From assembly GCA_013141115.1 (NCBI GenBank), contig JABFRP010000002.1:62001-126000 (forward strand): a DNA stretch of 64,000 bases, given 5' to 3'. Each line of letters opens with the position of its first letter. The stretch's first letter is position 1. The position numbers and the translations under genes were made by a program. The notes below the pieces were generated by a model. It worked only from the letters and a program-made list of their open reading frames with translations, was not told the origin of the DNA and made no database searches. This DNA is from Ferruginibacter sp. GTDB taxonomy: Bacteria; Bacteroidota; Bacteroidia; Chitinophagales; Chitinophagaceae. Below, piece after piece: positions 55,665-63,911 of the stretch.

Positions 55665-56189
55665 ATGAAAAAATTACTGATTCCCATTTTATTTATTGGC
55701 ACTGCAATAATGATTGTGGTAATGGCAAAAACCGGCGCCAGTTTAAAAACACCCGCTACCCCAAAAGGTATTTTAGATCTGGAGTTTGCTTACAACAGTA
55801 CTAAAACTTCCACCGTAATAAATGCCTGGACACCCAACAGTAGCATTGATAATATCAGCGCAGCAAAAAATAATACTTACTACGATTTTATCTTTCTCTT
55901 TTTTTATGCCCTGTTTTTATTTTTTACCTGTAAAAAAATAGCACACATTAATAACAGTATTATTGGATTGCTAATTGCCAAAGGCGCATTAGCTGCAGGA
56001 GTTTTAGATGTGTTTGAAAATGCGGGTATGCTTATTACGCTATCCGGCAAATCATCCGATAGTATTGCAATGCTTACCACTACAATTGCTGTAATAAAAT
56101 GGGCGCTGGCTATTTCCGCCGTTATTTACCTGCTGGCTGGCTTAATTAAATTGATTGCAAATAAAAAACTGGGGTTACTGCTGGGCTAA
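55665..56189 (+). CDS. Membrane protein of unknown function
   Basis: A 174-residue protein with about four transmembrane helices: residues 4-22, 74-90, 98-116 and 136-163. Between the first two is a ~45-residue loop (DLEFAYNSTKTSTVINAW). No family recognised. It lies alone between the cluster terminator and the dipeptidase gene; nothing links it to either. Confidence 0.7.
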   Translation: MKKLLIPILFIGTAIMIVVMAKTGASLKTPATPKGILDLEFAYNSTKTSTVINAWTPNSSIDNISAAKNNTYYDFIFLFFYALFLFFTCKKIAHINNSIIGLLIAKGALAAGVLDVFENAGMLITLSGKSSDSIAMLTTTIAVIKWALAISAVIYLLAGLIKLIANKKLGLLLG

Positions 56190-56401
56190 ATTGGCTCAGC
56201 CTTTGTTATTGAAGCACTCACCAAGTATGCAACTATAACAAAGGCTGATAAATTGACAAACAATCTGGCGCAAATGTAACTGCATTACCTATCATAAAAA
56301 TCAATTTTCCTGTAAAATTTTGGTAAAATAAATGTTACCAAAAACAACTACTTTCGTACACCTAAACTGCTACACCACTAAACTTCTAAACTAAATATTA
56401 T

Positions 56402-57769
56402 ATGCAAGCCTGGAAAGATTATCAAGCCGAAAACAAAGACCGTTTTTTAAGCGAACTATTAGATCTTTTACGCATACCCAGCATCAGCGCTAAAAGCGAA
56501 AACAAAGCAGATATGCAAAAATGTGCCGAAGCTGTACAAGCAAGATTGCTGGAAGCCGGTGCCGATAAAGTAGAAATTTATACTACCGATGGCCATCCAT
56601 TAGTGTATGGCGAAAAAATAATCGATGCCACTAAACCAACTGTATTGGTGTACGGCCATTATGATGTGCAACCTGCCGACCCGTTAGACCTTTGGAACAG
56701 CGGCCCTTTTGACCCGTTAATTAAAGATGGTAAAATTTTTGCCAGAGGCAGTTGCGATGATAAAGGGCAATTTTACATGCATGTAAAAGCATTGGAAACA
56801 ATGGTAAAAACAAATACCCTTACCACCAATATTAAATTTTGTATTGAAGGTGAAGAAGAAGTTGGTTCGCCCAATTTAGGAAAATTTGTAGCATCGCATA
56901 AAGACCTGTTGAAAGCTGATGTTATTTTAATAAGCGATACCGCTATGATAAGTTTAGATACACCAAGTATTGATATTGGCGTACGTGGCCTTAGTTATAT
57001 TGAAGTAGAAGTAACCGGGCCCAACCGTGACCTGCACAGTGGTGTGTATGGTGGTGCGGTGGCAAACCCTATTACCATTTTAGCAAAGATGATCGCCAGT
57101 TTGCATGATGAGAACAATCATATTACCATACCTGGTTTTTATGATGATGTAGCCGTATCAACAGATGCAGAAAGAAAATTAATGGCACAGGCACCATTTG
57201 ATGAGCAGGAATATAAAGACGACCTGGGTGTAAAAGAATTATGGGGCGAAAAAGGATTTAGCACTAACGAAAGAACAGGCATTCGCCCTACTTTGGAATT
57301 GAATGGTATTTGGGGCGGCTATACCGGCGAAGGTGCCAAAACAGTATTACCCTCCAAAGCCTTTGCAAAAATTAGTGCAAGGTTAGTACCCAACCAGGGC
57401 AGCGACAAGATCACCGATATTCTTATCAATCATTTAAAAAAGATAGCACCGCCTTACGTTACCGTAAAAGCAAGCCTGCACCATGGTGGCGAACCCTACA
57501 TGACACCCATTGACAGTAAAGCCTACCAGGCTGCTGCCAAAGCCATGGAAACTACTTTTGGCAAAGCGCCTATTCCTGTACGTGGTGGTGGCAGTATTCC
57601 TATTTGTGCTTTGTTTGAAAAAGAATTAGGTATTAAGATTGTATTTATGGGTTTTGGTTTAGATAGCGATAACCTGCACAGCCCTAACGAAAAATTCAAC
57701 CTCGATAATTTTTATAAAGGCATTGAAACCATTCCGTATTTCCACAAGTGTTTTGCGGAGATGAGTTAA
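56402..57769 (+). CDS. M20-family dipeptidase (carnosinase/CNDP-like)
   Basis: A 455-residue zinc peptidase. The metal-binding and catalytic residues are visible: HYDVQP (His ligand and catalytic Asp), RGSCDDKG (bridging Asp), CIEGEEEVGSPN (catalytic Glu plus ligand Glu), ISDTAM (Asp ligand) and a late His in DNLHSPNEKF. The dimerisation domain holds GPNRDLHSGVYGGAVANP, family-typical of M20 dipeptidases. Cytosolic, no signal peptide. A -7-like TACTTTCG lies at 56349-56356. Followed by a strong terminator. Confidence 0.95.
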   Translation: MQAWKDYQAENKDRFLSELLDLLRIPSISAKSENKADMQKCAEAVQARLLEAGADKVEIYTTDGHPLVYGEKIIDATKPTVLVYGHYDVQPADPLDLWNSGPFDPLIKDGKIFARGSCDDKGQFYMHVKALETMVKTNTLTTNIKFCIEGEEEVGSPNLGKFVASHKDLLKADVILISDTAMISLDTPSIDIGVRGLSYIEVEVTGPNRDLHSGVYGGAVANPITILAKMIASLHDENNHITIPGFYDDVAVSTDAERKLMAQAPFDEQEYKDDLGVKELWGEKGFSTNERTGIRPTLELNGIWGGYTGEGAKTVLPSKAFAKISARLVPNQGSDKITDILINHLKKIAPPYVTVKASLHHGGEPYMTPIDSKAYQAAAKAMETTFGKAPIPVRGGGSIPICALFEKELGIKIVFMGFGLDSDNLHSPNEKFNLDNFYKGIETIPYFHKCFAEMS

Positions 57770-57790
57770 GGAAAGGAAAATTTAAAAATT

Positions 57791-57825
57791 AAGATCCCGG
57801 TAATAAAGTTGCCGGGATTTTTTTG
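57791..57825 (+). terminator. Rho-independent terminator
   Basis: GATCCCGG and CCGGGATT pair around TAATAAAGTTG, followed by a T run. The ~200 bp to 58025 shows no gene. Confidence 0.85.
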
Positions 57826-58025
57826 TGGCCTGCTTTGGTAATAGTATTTATCTTTTGCCAACCTGTAAAACAATTGCACACAGATTAAAAAAATATTAAA
57901 TTGCATTGCTGTTATAAACAATCTAAAAATATATAATACTAGTTGTTTGATTATCAATGCGCTTAAAATTTGGCAGTAGCGTATAATAACATCAATCATA
58001 GCGTTAGGTGCAATATTAACTGACC

Positions 58026-58622
58026 ATGGTAACCAAGGAACATTTCATAGAGATTTCAAATAAATATGGAGAGTTTGCAAGCTGGGCCGTTTGGGCAAAT
58101 GAAGACGTAAAACCCAAATCGAACATTGGCGATATGAGCATATTTGATTTAGATAAAAATCAAAAATTACTTGAGATGCTTAAACCTGATGTAGTAATGG
58201 TTGGGTTAAATTTTTCACGGACAATTGAAAGAAAAGCATTTGTAAACTTTCACGACAAAAGACCACAAGGGCAAGATTACAAAATACGATATGCATTTCG
58301 TGACACAGAATTCTACGGTGCGTATATGACTGATATAATCAAAGACTTTGAAGAGAAAATTTCAGGAAACGTTCTCATGTATCTTAAAGACAACAAAGAA
58401 TTTGAATTAAAAAACGTAAGGCTATTTGAACAAGAAATCAAAGACTTAAAATGTTCAGACCCACTAATAATTTCCTTTGGAAATATTACGTACGACATAC
58501 TTAACAAGCATTTTGGACGGAAATACAGAATTAAAAAAGTCATGCATTACAGCCAACAAATTAGTAAGGAAAATTACAAAGCGACCGTTTGGAGAACTTT
58601 ATTAAATAAAGAACCCAATTGA
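58026..58622 (+). CDS. Uracil-DNA-glycosylase-like fold protein, function unknown
   Basis: A 198-residue cytosolic protein. Features reminiscent of the uracil-DNA glycosylase superfamily: a hydrophobic strand followed by VVMVGLNFSR, a central FYGAYMTDIIKDFEEKISG, a strand PLIISFGNITYDILNKHF and a C-terminal VMHYSQQISKENY, where superfamily members carry a HxS-type loop. Homologues that I recall are annotated hypothetical. Glycosylase activity is not shown by the sequence. It starts the accessory stretch after the dipeptidase terminator, and its codon use looks more AT-rich than that of upstream genes. Confidence 0.6.
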   Translation: MVTKEHFIEISNKYGEFASWAVWANEDVKPKSNIGDMSIFDLDKNQKLLEMLKPDVVMVGLNFSRTIERKAFVNFHDKRPQGQDYKIRYAFRDTEFYGAYMTDIIKDFEEKISGNVLMYLKDNKEFELKNVRLFEQEIKDLKCSDPLIISFGNITYDILNKHFGRKYRIKKVMHYSQQISKENYKATVWRTLLNKEPN

Positions 58623-58671
58623 CAATACTGCACCTAACATGAACTGTTTTATGCAACTTTACAGACAAACC

Positions 58672-59463
58672 ATGCGTTATTTATCTATATTTTTTTTACT
58701 CACTTTATGCTTGACTAAGTCATTAGCCCAGACAAAGCCCATATTTGAGAAATTCAACTTTGACAGTTCATATACAATTATCGGCGTATGCTCTCAATTG
58801 GATAAAAAAAAGGAATATCAAAAGTGGAGTTTCATTATTAATGACACTTCAAAACTTAGATTAGTACAGCAAACAATCACTTGTGGAAAAAAAATTGAGC
58901 TTCTAACATTAGACGATAATGACTTAGAAATTTATGTCACTAAAGACAAAGAAGTGTTAGAAACTTATTACGTAAGTCCTAAGTATAATTATGTGAACTA
59001 CTATCCAACAGATACTACACCAGGTATCTTTCAGTTTGACATTTCACAGTTAATACAACTTGCTGATTTGAACCCCATAAAAAGTAAATATCAAAATATA
59101 AGTTTTAAGACTCTAGAAGATTTAAACAAGTTTTTAGCGTCAAATAAAAAAAATAAAAAATTATTAAGCTATGAGGATGTAAGTGAGGAACAAAACGGAA
59201 ATTTTACAATATCAATCCGCAAAAGCAAGGATATTCAAAAATTTAAAGACGGTTGGTTCATAATCGAAAAAGAATTGAATAGATATACATCAAACAAAAA
59301 GGAATACCAAATTTCATTTAACTTGACTAAAAGTACAGACTCGACATTTCTTTATCAGATAAATACAAGCAAGACTATTTATAAAAAATTCAATTTAATT
59401 GGTTTTCAAAAAAGTAGTTGGACAGCCAATTTAATTGAGATGACATTGACATGGCTCAAATAA
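58672..59463 (+). CDS. Secreted protein of unknown function
   Basis: A 263-residue exported protein; ATG 58672 gives a clean signal peptide (MRYLSIFFLLTLCLTKSLAQ), so the upstream ATGs (58639, 58651) are rejected. The mature part is Lys/Asn-rich with beta-strand character (YTIIGVCSQLDKKKEYQKW, YVSPKYNYVNYYPTDTTPGI) and ends ...IEMTLTWLK. No family recognised. Followed after 31 nt by repeat copy 1. Confidence 0.65.
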   Translation: MRYLSIFFLLTLCLTKSLAQTKPIFEKFNFDSSYTIIGVCSQLDKKKEYQKWSFIINDTSKLRLVQQTITCGKKIELLTLDDNDLEIYVTKDKEVLETYYVSPKYNYVNYYPTDTTPGIFQFDISQLIQLADLNPIKSKYQNISFKTLEDLNKFLASNKKNKKLLSYEDVSEEQNGNFTISIRKSKDIQKFKDGWFIIEKELNRYTSNKKEYQISFNLTKSTDSTFLYQINTSKTIYKKFNLIGFQKSSWTANLIEMTLTWLK

Positions 59464-59494
59464 AAGCTGCATACAACATTGGTATTGCTGTCCT

Positions 59495-59622
59495 TCCCAG
59501 CGGGGTTTTCACACAACTCCTCTTACCTTCTAAAACTGTAACGGTGAAACCCCGCTGCCGAAAAGAGTTTTGTATTTAATGCCACCAAACTTTATCTTTA
59601 TTTGCATATACTCAATTTTTTG
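59495..59622. repeat. Dispersed inverted-repeat element, copy 1
   Basis: About 128 bp. The left arm AGCGGGGTTTTCAC pairs with the right-arm sequence GTGAAACCCCGCT about 30 nt later, followed by a shared flank GCCGAAAAGAG...TTTGTATTTAATGCC and CCAAACTTTAT...TTTGCAT. Copy 2 at 60585 is nearly identical, with a few substitutions; copy 1 has about 6 extra bases (CTTTAT) near its end. Same orientation as copy 2. Confidence 0.85.
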
Positions 59623-59673
59623 TAGGCAATGCTAACGGAACTCACGCTAAACAATTTTTCTAATTACACTAAA

Positions 59674-60573
59674 ATGAACAACAACTTTTTTTCTAACTTA
59701 TTTCTTTGGTTATCATTAATAATTTTACCAGCAATGGTCTTTTCTCAATCAGCTGACTTTACCATTCAAGATGTAAAGTTTGAAAGTCAAAGCATCACTC
59801 TTGCGGGTTCAATTTTAAAACCTAAAAATCCATTTGCAGCAGTTGTAATTGTTCACGGTTCTGACCCTGTAAAAAGAGAAATGGAGTTCGCAAAACGTCT
59901 TGCTAAAGAAGGTATTGCTGTATTGACATATGACAAACGTGGAGTTGGAGAATCTGGTGGTGTGTATGCGGGACCATCTGTTGGTACGAATAATATTGAC
60001 ACTACTAATCTTAATTTATTATCTGGCGACGCAAATGAGGCAGTAAAAACATTTCGAACCTATTTGAAAGACAAAAAAATACCAATTGGATTAATTGGCT
60101 TCAGTCAGGCAGGATGGATAATTCCGATTGCTGCAAGCAAAAATCCACAAATTGAATTTATGGTTTTATTTAGTTGTCCTACGATAACAACTTTAGAACA
60201 ACTTCGATTTCAGTTTTACACGAATGGGAATAATAATTTTTGGGACAATCATACCGAAGCAGATGCTCGTGAACATACTAAAAATGACCCAGACAAATAC
60301 CAATTCGTGGCAACTGACCCAAAAATTTCTTTGGCTACTCTTTCAATTCCCGGACTTTGGCTTTTTGGAGAGAAGGATATACAAATTCCTGTAAAGTTGT
60401 GCATAGAGCAATTAAACACATTTAAAGTTCAAGGCAAACCATTTGAGTATACTTTATTTTCTACATTAGGACACAATACTGCATTTGACAGTGATACAAA
60501 ACCTTTTGACATTTCAATTCAATGGATAAGGCAGAAAACGTTGAACATTAAAAAGTTTAAAAAAACAAAATAA
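59674..60573 (+). CDS. Secreted alpha/beta hydrolase
   Basis: A 299-residue exported hydrolase (ATG 59674, signal peptide ...LPAMVFSQ; an upstream ATG at 59629 lies at the edge of the repeat and is rejected). Nucleophile elbow GFSQAG with Ser144, oxyanion strand VVIVHGSDPVKREMEF, YDKRGVGESGG, acid in LWLFGEKDIQIP and His in TLGHNTAFDSDT. It resembles the peptidase S9/dienelactone-hydrolase-like esterases with HGSGP..R..e; substrate unknown. It is flanked on both sides by directly repeated copies of the dispersed element (59495 and 60585), suggesting it may move or be lost as a unit. Confidence 0.88.
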   Translation: MNNNFFSNLFLWLSLIILPAMVFSQSADFTIQDVKFESQSITLAGSILKPKNPFAAVVIVHGSDPVKREMEFAKRLAKEGIAVLTYDKRGVGESGGVYAGPSVGTNNIDTTNLNLLSGDANEAVKTFRTYLKDKKIPIGLIGFSQAGWIIPIAASKNPQIEFMVLFSCPTITTLEQLRFQFYTNGNNNFWDNHTEADAREHTKNDPDKYQFVATDPKISLATLSIPGLWLFGEKDIQIPVKLCIEQLNTFKVQGKPFEYTLFSTLGHNTAFDSDTKPFDISIQWIRQKTLNIKKFKKTK

Positions 60574-60584
60574 AGCTATTTCCG

Positions 60585-60705
60585 TCCCAGCGGGGTTTTC
60601 ACACAACTCCCCTTGCCTCATAAAACCATAACTGTGAAACCCCGCTGCCGAAAAGAGGTTTGTATTTAATGCCGCCAAACTTTATTTGCATGTGCTCAAT
60701 TTTTG
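60585..60705. repeat. Dispersed inverted-repeat element, copy 2
   Basis: About 121 bp, nearly the same sequence as copy 1 and in the same orientation, 12 nt after the hydrolase stop. Contains the AGCGGGGTTTTCAC / GTGAAACCCCGCT arms. Confidence 0.85.
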
Positions 60706-60732
60706 AACGTTATTGAATATTTATGTAGCGGT

Positions 60733-60932
60733 ATGGCTAAGCCCATCATGTATAACAGCAATTATCAAATAGTAGATGAGTGTGTCGAAGCAATGAAGAG
60801 ATACTTTAAAGACAGAAACAAATTTTTATACAGAAAATTCCAGAAGAGCCCGTAATAAAATTGGAAAAAGTAAAAGAGTTTAGCCAAAATTCAGTGAAAG
60901 CAATAATTGCAAAGCCTTTAATATTTACATAG
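60733..60932 (+). pseudogene. Short frame-broken gene remnant
   Basis: An ATG at 60733 opens 40 codons (MAKPIMYNSNYQIVDECVEA and MKRYFKDRNKFLYRKF) to TAA 60853. A second frame starting near 60835 continues KIPEEPVIKLEKVKEFSQNS and VKAIIAKPLIFT to TAG 60930. The two pieces read like one small protein broken by a frameshift. No family recognised. It lies between repeat copy 2 and the Bro-N fragment. Confidence 0.35.
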
Positions 60933-60977
60933 TTTTAAACAAGCTAAATAACCTAAACTATTTCGTAATTTTAATAT

Positions 60978-61304
60978 ATGAGTAATATTAAACTTTTTGA
61001 GAGTAAACAAGTACGTTCCGCATGGAATGAGACGGAACAAAAATGGTATTTCTCTGTACAAGATGTTGTTGAAATATTGACCGACAGTTCAGATGTGAAG
61101 CAGTATATAAAAAAGATGCTTAGTAGAGATGAACTGCTTAAAAGCAACTGGGGTACAATCTGTACCCTGGTAGAAATGTCGGCAGCAGATGATAAACGAC
61201 GTAAAATACAAGCAGCAGATACAAAAGGGCTTTTGCGTATTATCCAGTCTATCCCCTCTCCAAAAGCAGAACCAAAATCAATTCTGGAGTTGTGCGTCAT
61301 TTGA
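60978..61304 (+). pseudogene. Truncated Bro-N domain protein
   Basis: The first ~91 residues match the Bro-N (BRO family N-terminal) domain found in phage antirepressors and bacterial relatives: FESKQVRSAWNETEQKWYFS, VQDVVEILTDSSDVKQYIKK, NWGTICTLVEM, IQAADTKGLLRIIQSIPSPK followed by AEP. Full-length relatives continue PFKxWLAxVGYERIEE... for well over 100 more residues; here the sequence leaves the family right after AEP and ends KSILELCVI. A truncation product, probably non-functional, and a sign of past mobile DNA. Confidence 0.75.
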
Positions 61305-61352
61305 GACAACACGATAGTTGTTAAATAAATAATTTACCCTCTCCTTTAAATT

Positions 61353-62996
61353 ATGGCTTCAATTAAACAATTTAAACTTACATTGCTTGGACTATTTTTA
61401 TCAACTTTTGTACACGGTCAACCTCTGTCAACAAAAAAGCAAGGCAATAAAGAAACGGCTCCTGGTGGTATTAGTCACGAACAAAAATGGTGGAACCTAT
61501 TATATTACAACATTAATATTACACCTGATTATGAAAGAAAATATATAACCGGAATAAACAGTATAACATTTTCTGCTTTGCAGTCCGATACAATACTGCA
61601 AATTGACTTGCAAGATCCCATGCGAATTACCAGTGTTAGGTGGAAAGACAAAAGCCTTGTTTTTAAACACATTAAAGAAGGCAATTACCTCGTCACTTTT
61701 CCAACAGTTATCAAAGCAGGTGACAAACAAACCATTTCAATTCATTTTGAAGGAGAGCCGAAGGAATCATTAAAACCACCCTATGACAATGGCTGGATAT
61801 GGGCTAAAGATTTAAATGGACGACCATTTATTAGTGTTGCCTGTGAAGGTTCCGGGGCAAGCATCTGGTTGCCGTGCAAAGATGTTTTGTATGATGAACC
61901 TGATAATGGTGTTTCTTTTAGCATTACAGTGCCCGATACATTAACAGCGGTTTCCAATGGCAGGCTTAAAAAAAAATCAACTGTCAAACTGAAGACTACT
62001 ACTTATACTTGGGAGGTGGTAAACCCGATCAACAACTTTAATATCATACCATACATTGGAAAATACGTTAGTTGGCATAAGAAGTATAATGGATTAAAAG
62101 GAAAACTTGATTGTGATTATTGGGTGTTAGATTATAATCTTACAAAAGGGAAAAGGCATTTTAAACAAACTGATTCGTTGCTGAAAGCTTTTGAATATTG
62201 GGCAGGACCTTACCCTTTTTATGAGGACAGTTATAAAGTGGTGGAAGCTCCTATGGACGGCATGGAACATCAAAGTGCACTGGCATACGGCAATGGGTTT
62301 CAAAACGGCTTAAAAGGAAAAGACCTTATTTCAGGAAGCGGTTGGGGGCTTAAATTCGACTTCATCCTTGTGCATGAAAGTGGTCACGAATGGTTTGGGA
62401 ACAGCATTACTTCCAGTAACTATGGAGATGGCTGGATACATGAAGGCTTTACAAAATACCTGGAAACACTATACACATCATATCAATTCGGTACTGAAGC
62501 GGGTAATGACTACGCAATCGGAACATGGAAAAGAATAAAAAACGATGAACCAATTTTAGGCTCAAATACTTCGGATAAATATTATAAAGCAAGTGCGATG
62601 CTTCACATGATAAGGCAAGGTATTGGAGATTCATTATTTAGAGGACTGTTGATAGGGTTAAATAAAGAGTTCTATCATCAGACAGTTAATACAAATGAAA
62701 TACTAAATTTTTTCAATCGCTATACGAAAAAAGATTTTACGAAAATATTTGACCAATACTTAAAAACAATTCAAATACCCACACTTAGCTACTCTTTTCA
62801 AGATAGTATATTCAAGTATCGTTGGGAAAACTGCATAAAATATTTTTCGATGCCTGTAAGAATAACCTTTGATAAAAAAAACTACCAATTCATTTTTCCG
62901 TCTACAAAATGGCAAACTTCTAAAGTTTCAACAACCAGTTCAAAAGGCTTTCATGTTGACAGAAACTTCTATATTACCGTTAGCGAAAACAAATAA
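61353..62996 (+). CDS. Secreted M1-family metallopeptidase
   Basis: A 547-residue gluzincin. The zinc site is intact: HESGH at 341-345 and the third ligand Glu364 in WIHEGFTKYLE, 18 residues beyond the motif. The exopeptidase loop, usually GxMEN, reads MDGMEHQSA, so the Glu is kept but Asn is replaced by His. Signal peptide MASIKQFKLTLLGLFLSTFV, then HG. The N-terminal domain (YYNINITPDYERKYITGINS) is the M1 saddle. It lacks the large C-terminal helical domain of aminopeptidase N (about 870 residues), as in many Bacteroidota M1 proteins. Located in the accessory stretch, followed by repeat copy 3. Confidence 0.92.
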   Translation: MASIKQFKLTLLGLFLSTFVHGQPLSTKKQGNKETAPGGISHEQKWWNLLYYNINITPDYERKYITGINSITFSALQSDTILQIDLQDPMRITSVRWKDKSLVFKHIKEGNYLVTFPTVIKAGDKQTISIHFEGEPKESLKPPYDNGWIWAKDLNGRPFISVACEGSGASIWLPCKDVLYDEPDNGVSFSITVPDTLTAVSNGRLKKKSTVKLKTTTYTWEVVNPINNFNIIPYIGKYVSWHKKYNGLKGKLDCDYWVLDYNLTKGKRHFKQTDSLLKAFEYWAGPYPFYEDSYKVVEAPMDGMEHQSALAYGNGFQNGLKGKDLISGSGWGLKFDFILVHESGHEWFGNSITSSNYGDGWIHEGFTKYLETLYTSYQFGTEAGNDYAIGTWKRIKNDEPILGSNTSDKYYKASAMLHMIRQGIGDSLFRGLLIGLNKEFYHQTVNTNEILNFFNRYTKKDFTKIFDQYLKTIQIPTLSYSFQDSIFKYRWENCIKYFSMPVRITFDKKNYQFIFPSTKWQTSKVSTTSSKGFHVDRNFYITVSENK

Positions 62997-63029
62997 TCAA
63001 TAAACGAACGCACAACAAAAGTATTTCAG

Positions 63030-63090
63030 TCCCAGCGGGGTTTTCACACAATTCCTTTTAAAACTGTAACTATAAAACTCCAACGGGACA
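63030..63090. repeat. Dispersed inverted-repeat element, degenerate copy 3
   Basis: TCCCAGCGGGGTTTTCACAC is identical to the left arm of copies 1 and 2 and is followed by TTTTAAAACTGTAAC (as in copy 1) and a diverged right arm TATAAAACTCCAACGGGA. The downstream flank of the longer copies is missing. Confidence 0.75.
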
Positions 63091-63130
63091 GATTTTTCCA
63101 GTTTCTTATTTTTACTTTTAAATAACCGCC

Positions 63131-63529
63131 ATGCCAATCATTTACAAAACAGATATTGTTCCCTCTGCCCAACAAGTAATTGCGTTGTATGATAAAGCCG
63201 GGTTACCCCGGCCCACCAACGATGCAGAGCGGATTGAGAAAATGTACGCCAATTCAAACCTTATTGTAACCGCATGGGATAATGACCAACTGATTGGTGT
63301 AAGCCGCTGCATTACCGATTGGGTGTGGAGTTGTTACCTGGCTGACCTTGCTGTAGACCCCGGCTATCAAAAAAGCGGTATGGGCAAACAATTAATTGAG
63401 CTCACCAAAGAAAAACTGGGTGAGCAATCGATGATATTATTATTATCGGTACCTGATGCCATGCAATATTACCCCAAGGTTGGTTTTACAAAAGACGACA
63501 GGGCTTTTATTATGCCAAGGGAAAAATAA
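63131..63529 (+). CDS. GNAT-family N-acetyltransferase
   Basis: A 132-residue acetyltransferase. The acetyl-CoA-binding motif A is visible as YLADLAVDPGYQKSGMGKQL (Q/RxxGxG/A pattern QKSGMG), with preceding strand LIGVSRCITDW and the C-terminal AMQYYPKVGFTKDDRAFIM (motif B). Substrate unknown; small-molecule amines are typical for this size. The gene stands alone after repeat copy 3. Confidence 0.9.
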   Translation: MPIIYKTDIVPSAQQVIALYDKAGLPRPTNDAERIEKMYANSNLIVTAWDNDQLIGVSRCITDWVWSCYLADLAVDPGYQKSGMGKQLIELTKEKLGEQSMILLLSVPDAMQYYPKVGFTKDDRAFIMPREK

Positions 63530-63542
63530 AATTCATTTATAA

Positions 63543-63671
63543 AAAAAGATACCCTGGATGAATTATGCTAAAATGGCTGATGAAGATATAATGGCCATCT
63601 TTACTTACCTGAAAAGTACAAAGCCGGTTAATAATACCTTAAGCATGCCTTTAAAGCCAGGAAAAATGTAA
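63543..63671 (+). pseudogene. C-terminal remnant of a cytochrome c-type protein
   Basis: The open frame encodes KKIPWMNYAKMADEDIMAIF, then TYLKSTKPVNNTLSMPLKPG. This is the usual C-terminus of Bacteroidota c-type cytochromes (P-W-x-N-Y-x-x-M-T-D-E-D-L-x-A-I-F-A-Y-L), including the distal Met region. The heme-binding CxxCH part is missing upstream, where the GNAT gene now lies. A deletion remnant. Confidence 0.6.
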
Positions 63672-63765
63672 AATACTGTACTATAAAACACATCAGTGAA
63701 CCGGGCATTTTATAATTAAGTCATTTTTATAGTGATTTTGATTTCAGTAATTGCCTTCAATTCTT

Positions 63766-63774
63766 TACTTTTGC
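63766..63774 (+). promoter_or_regulatory. -7 promoter box of tRNA gene
   Basis: TACTTTTGC matches TAnnTTTGY exactly, 28 nt before the tRNA. A TTTG at 63737-63740 is a possible -33, though the spacing (25 nt) is long. Confidence 0.5.
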
Positions 63775-63802
63775 ACCCCGCTGTAAATAGCAAAATGAGG
63801 AT

Positions 63803-63876
63803 GTCGGGGTAGCTCAGCTGGTTAGAGCATCGGATTCATAACCCGAAGGTCGGCAGTTCAAGTCTGCTCCCCGATA
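63803..63876 (+). tRNA. tRNA with CAU anticodon (elongator Met, or Ile2)
   Basis: A 74-nt cloverleaf: acceptor GTCGGGG/CCCCGAT (first pair G-U), D-arm GCTC/GAGC, anticodon CAT at 63837-63839, T-arm GGCAG-TTCAAGT-CTGCT, discriminator A; CCA not encoded. The D-stem C11-G24 pair and paired acceptor end argue against the initiator. Elongator tRNA-Met is most likely, but a lysidine-modified tRNA-Ile2 also has CAU and cannot be excluded. The anticodon stem has an A31-C39 mismatch. Confidence 0.92.
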
Positions 63877-63877
63877 C

Positions 63878-63906
63878 AAAAAGCCCTTTAATAAGGGCTT
63901 TTTTAG
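63878..63906. terminator. Terminator after tRNA
   Basis: AAAAGCCCTT and AAGGGCTTTTTT pair around TAAT; A and T runs on both sides could also serve the convergent gene. Confidence 0.85.
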
Positions 63907-63911
63907 TTTTT

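Noticed and set aside
60971..61312. Minus-strand ORF of 113 codons opposite the Bro-N fragment
   Set aside because: The plus strand shows a clear Bro-N domain; the antisense reading is not protein-like.
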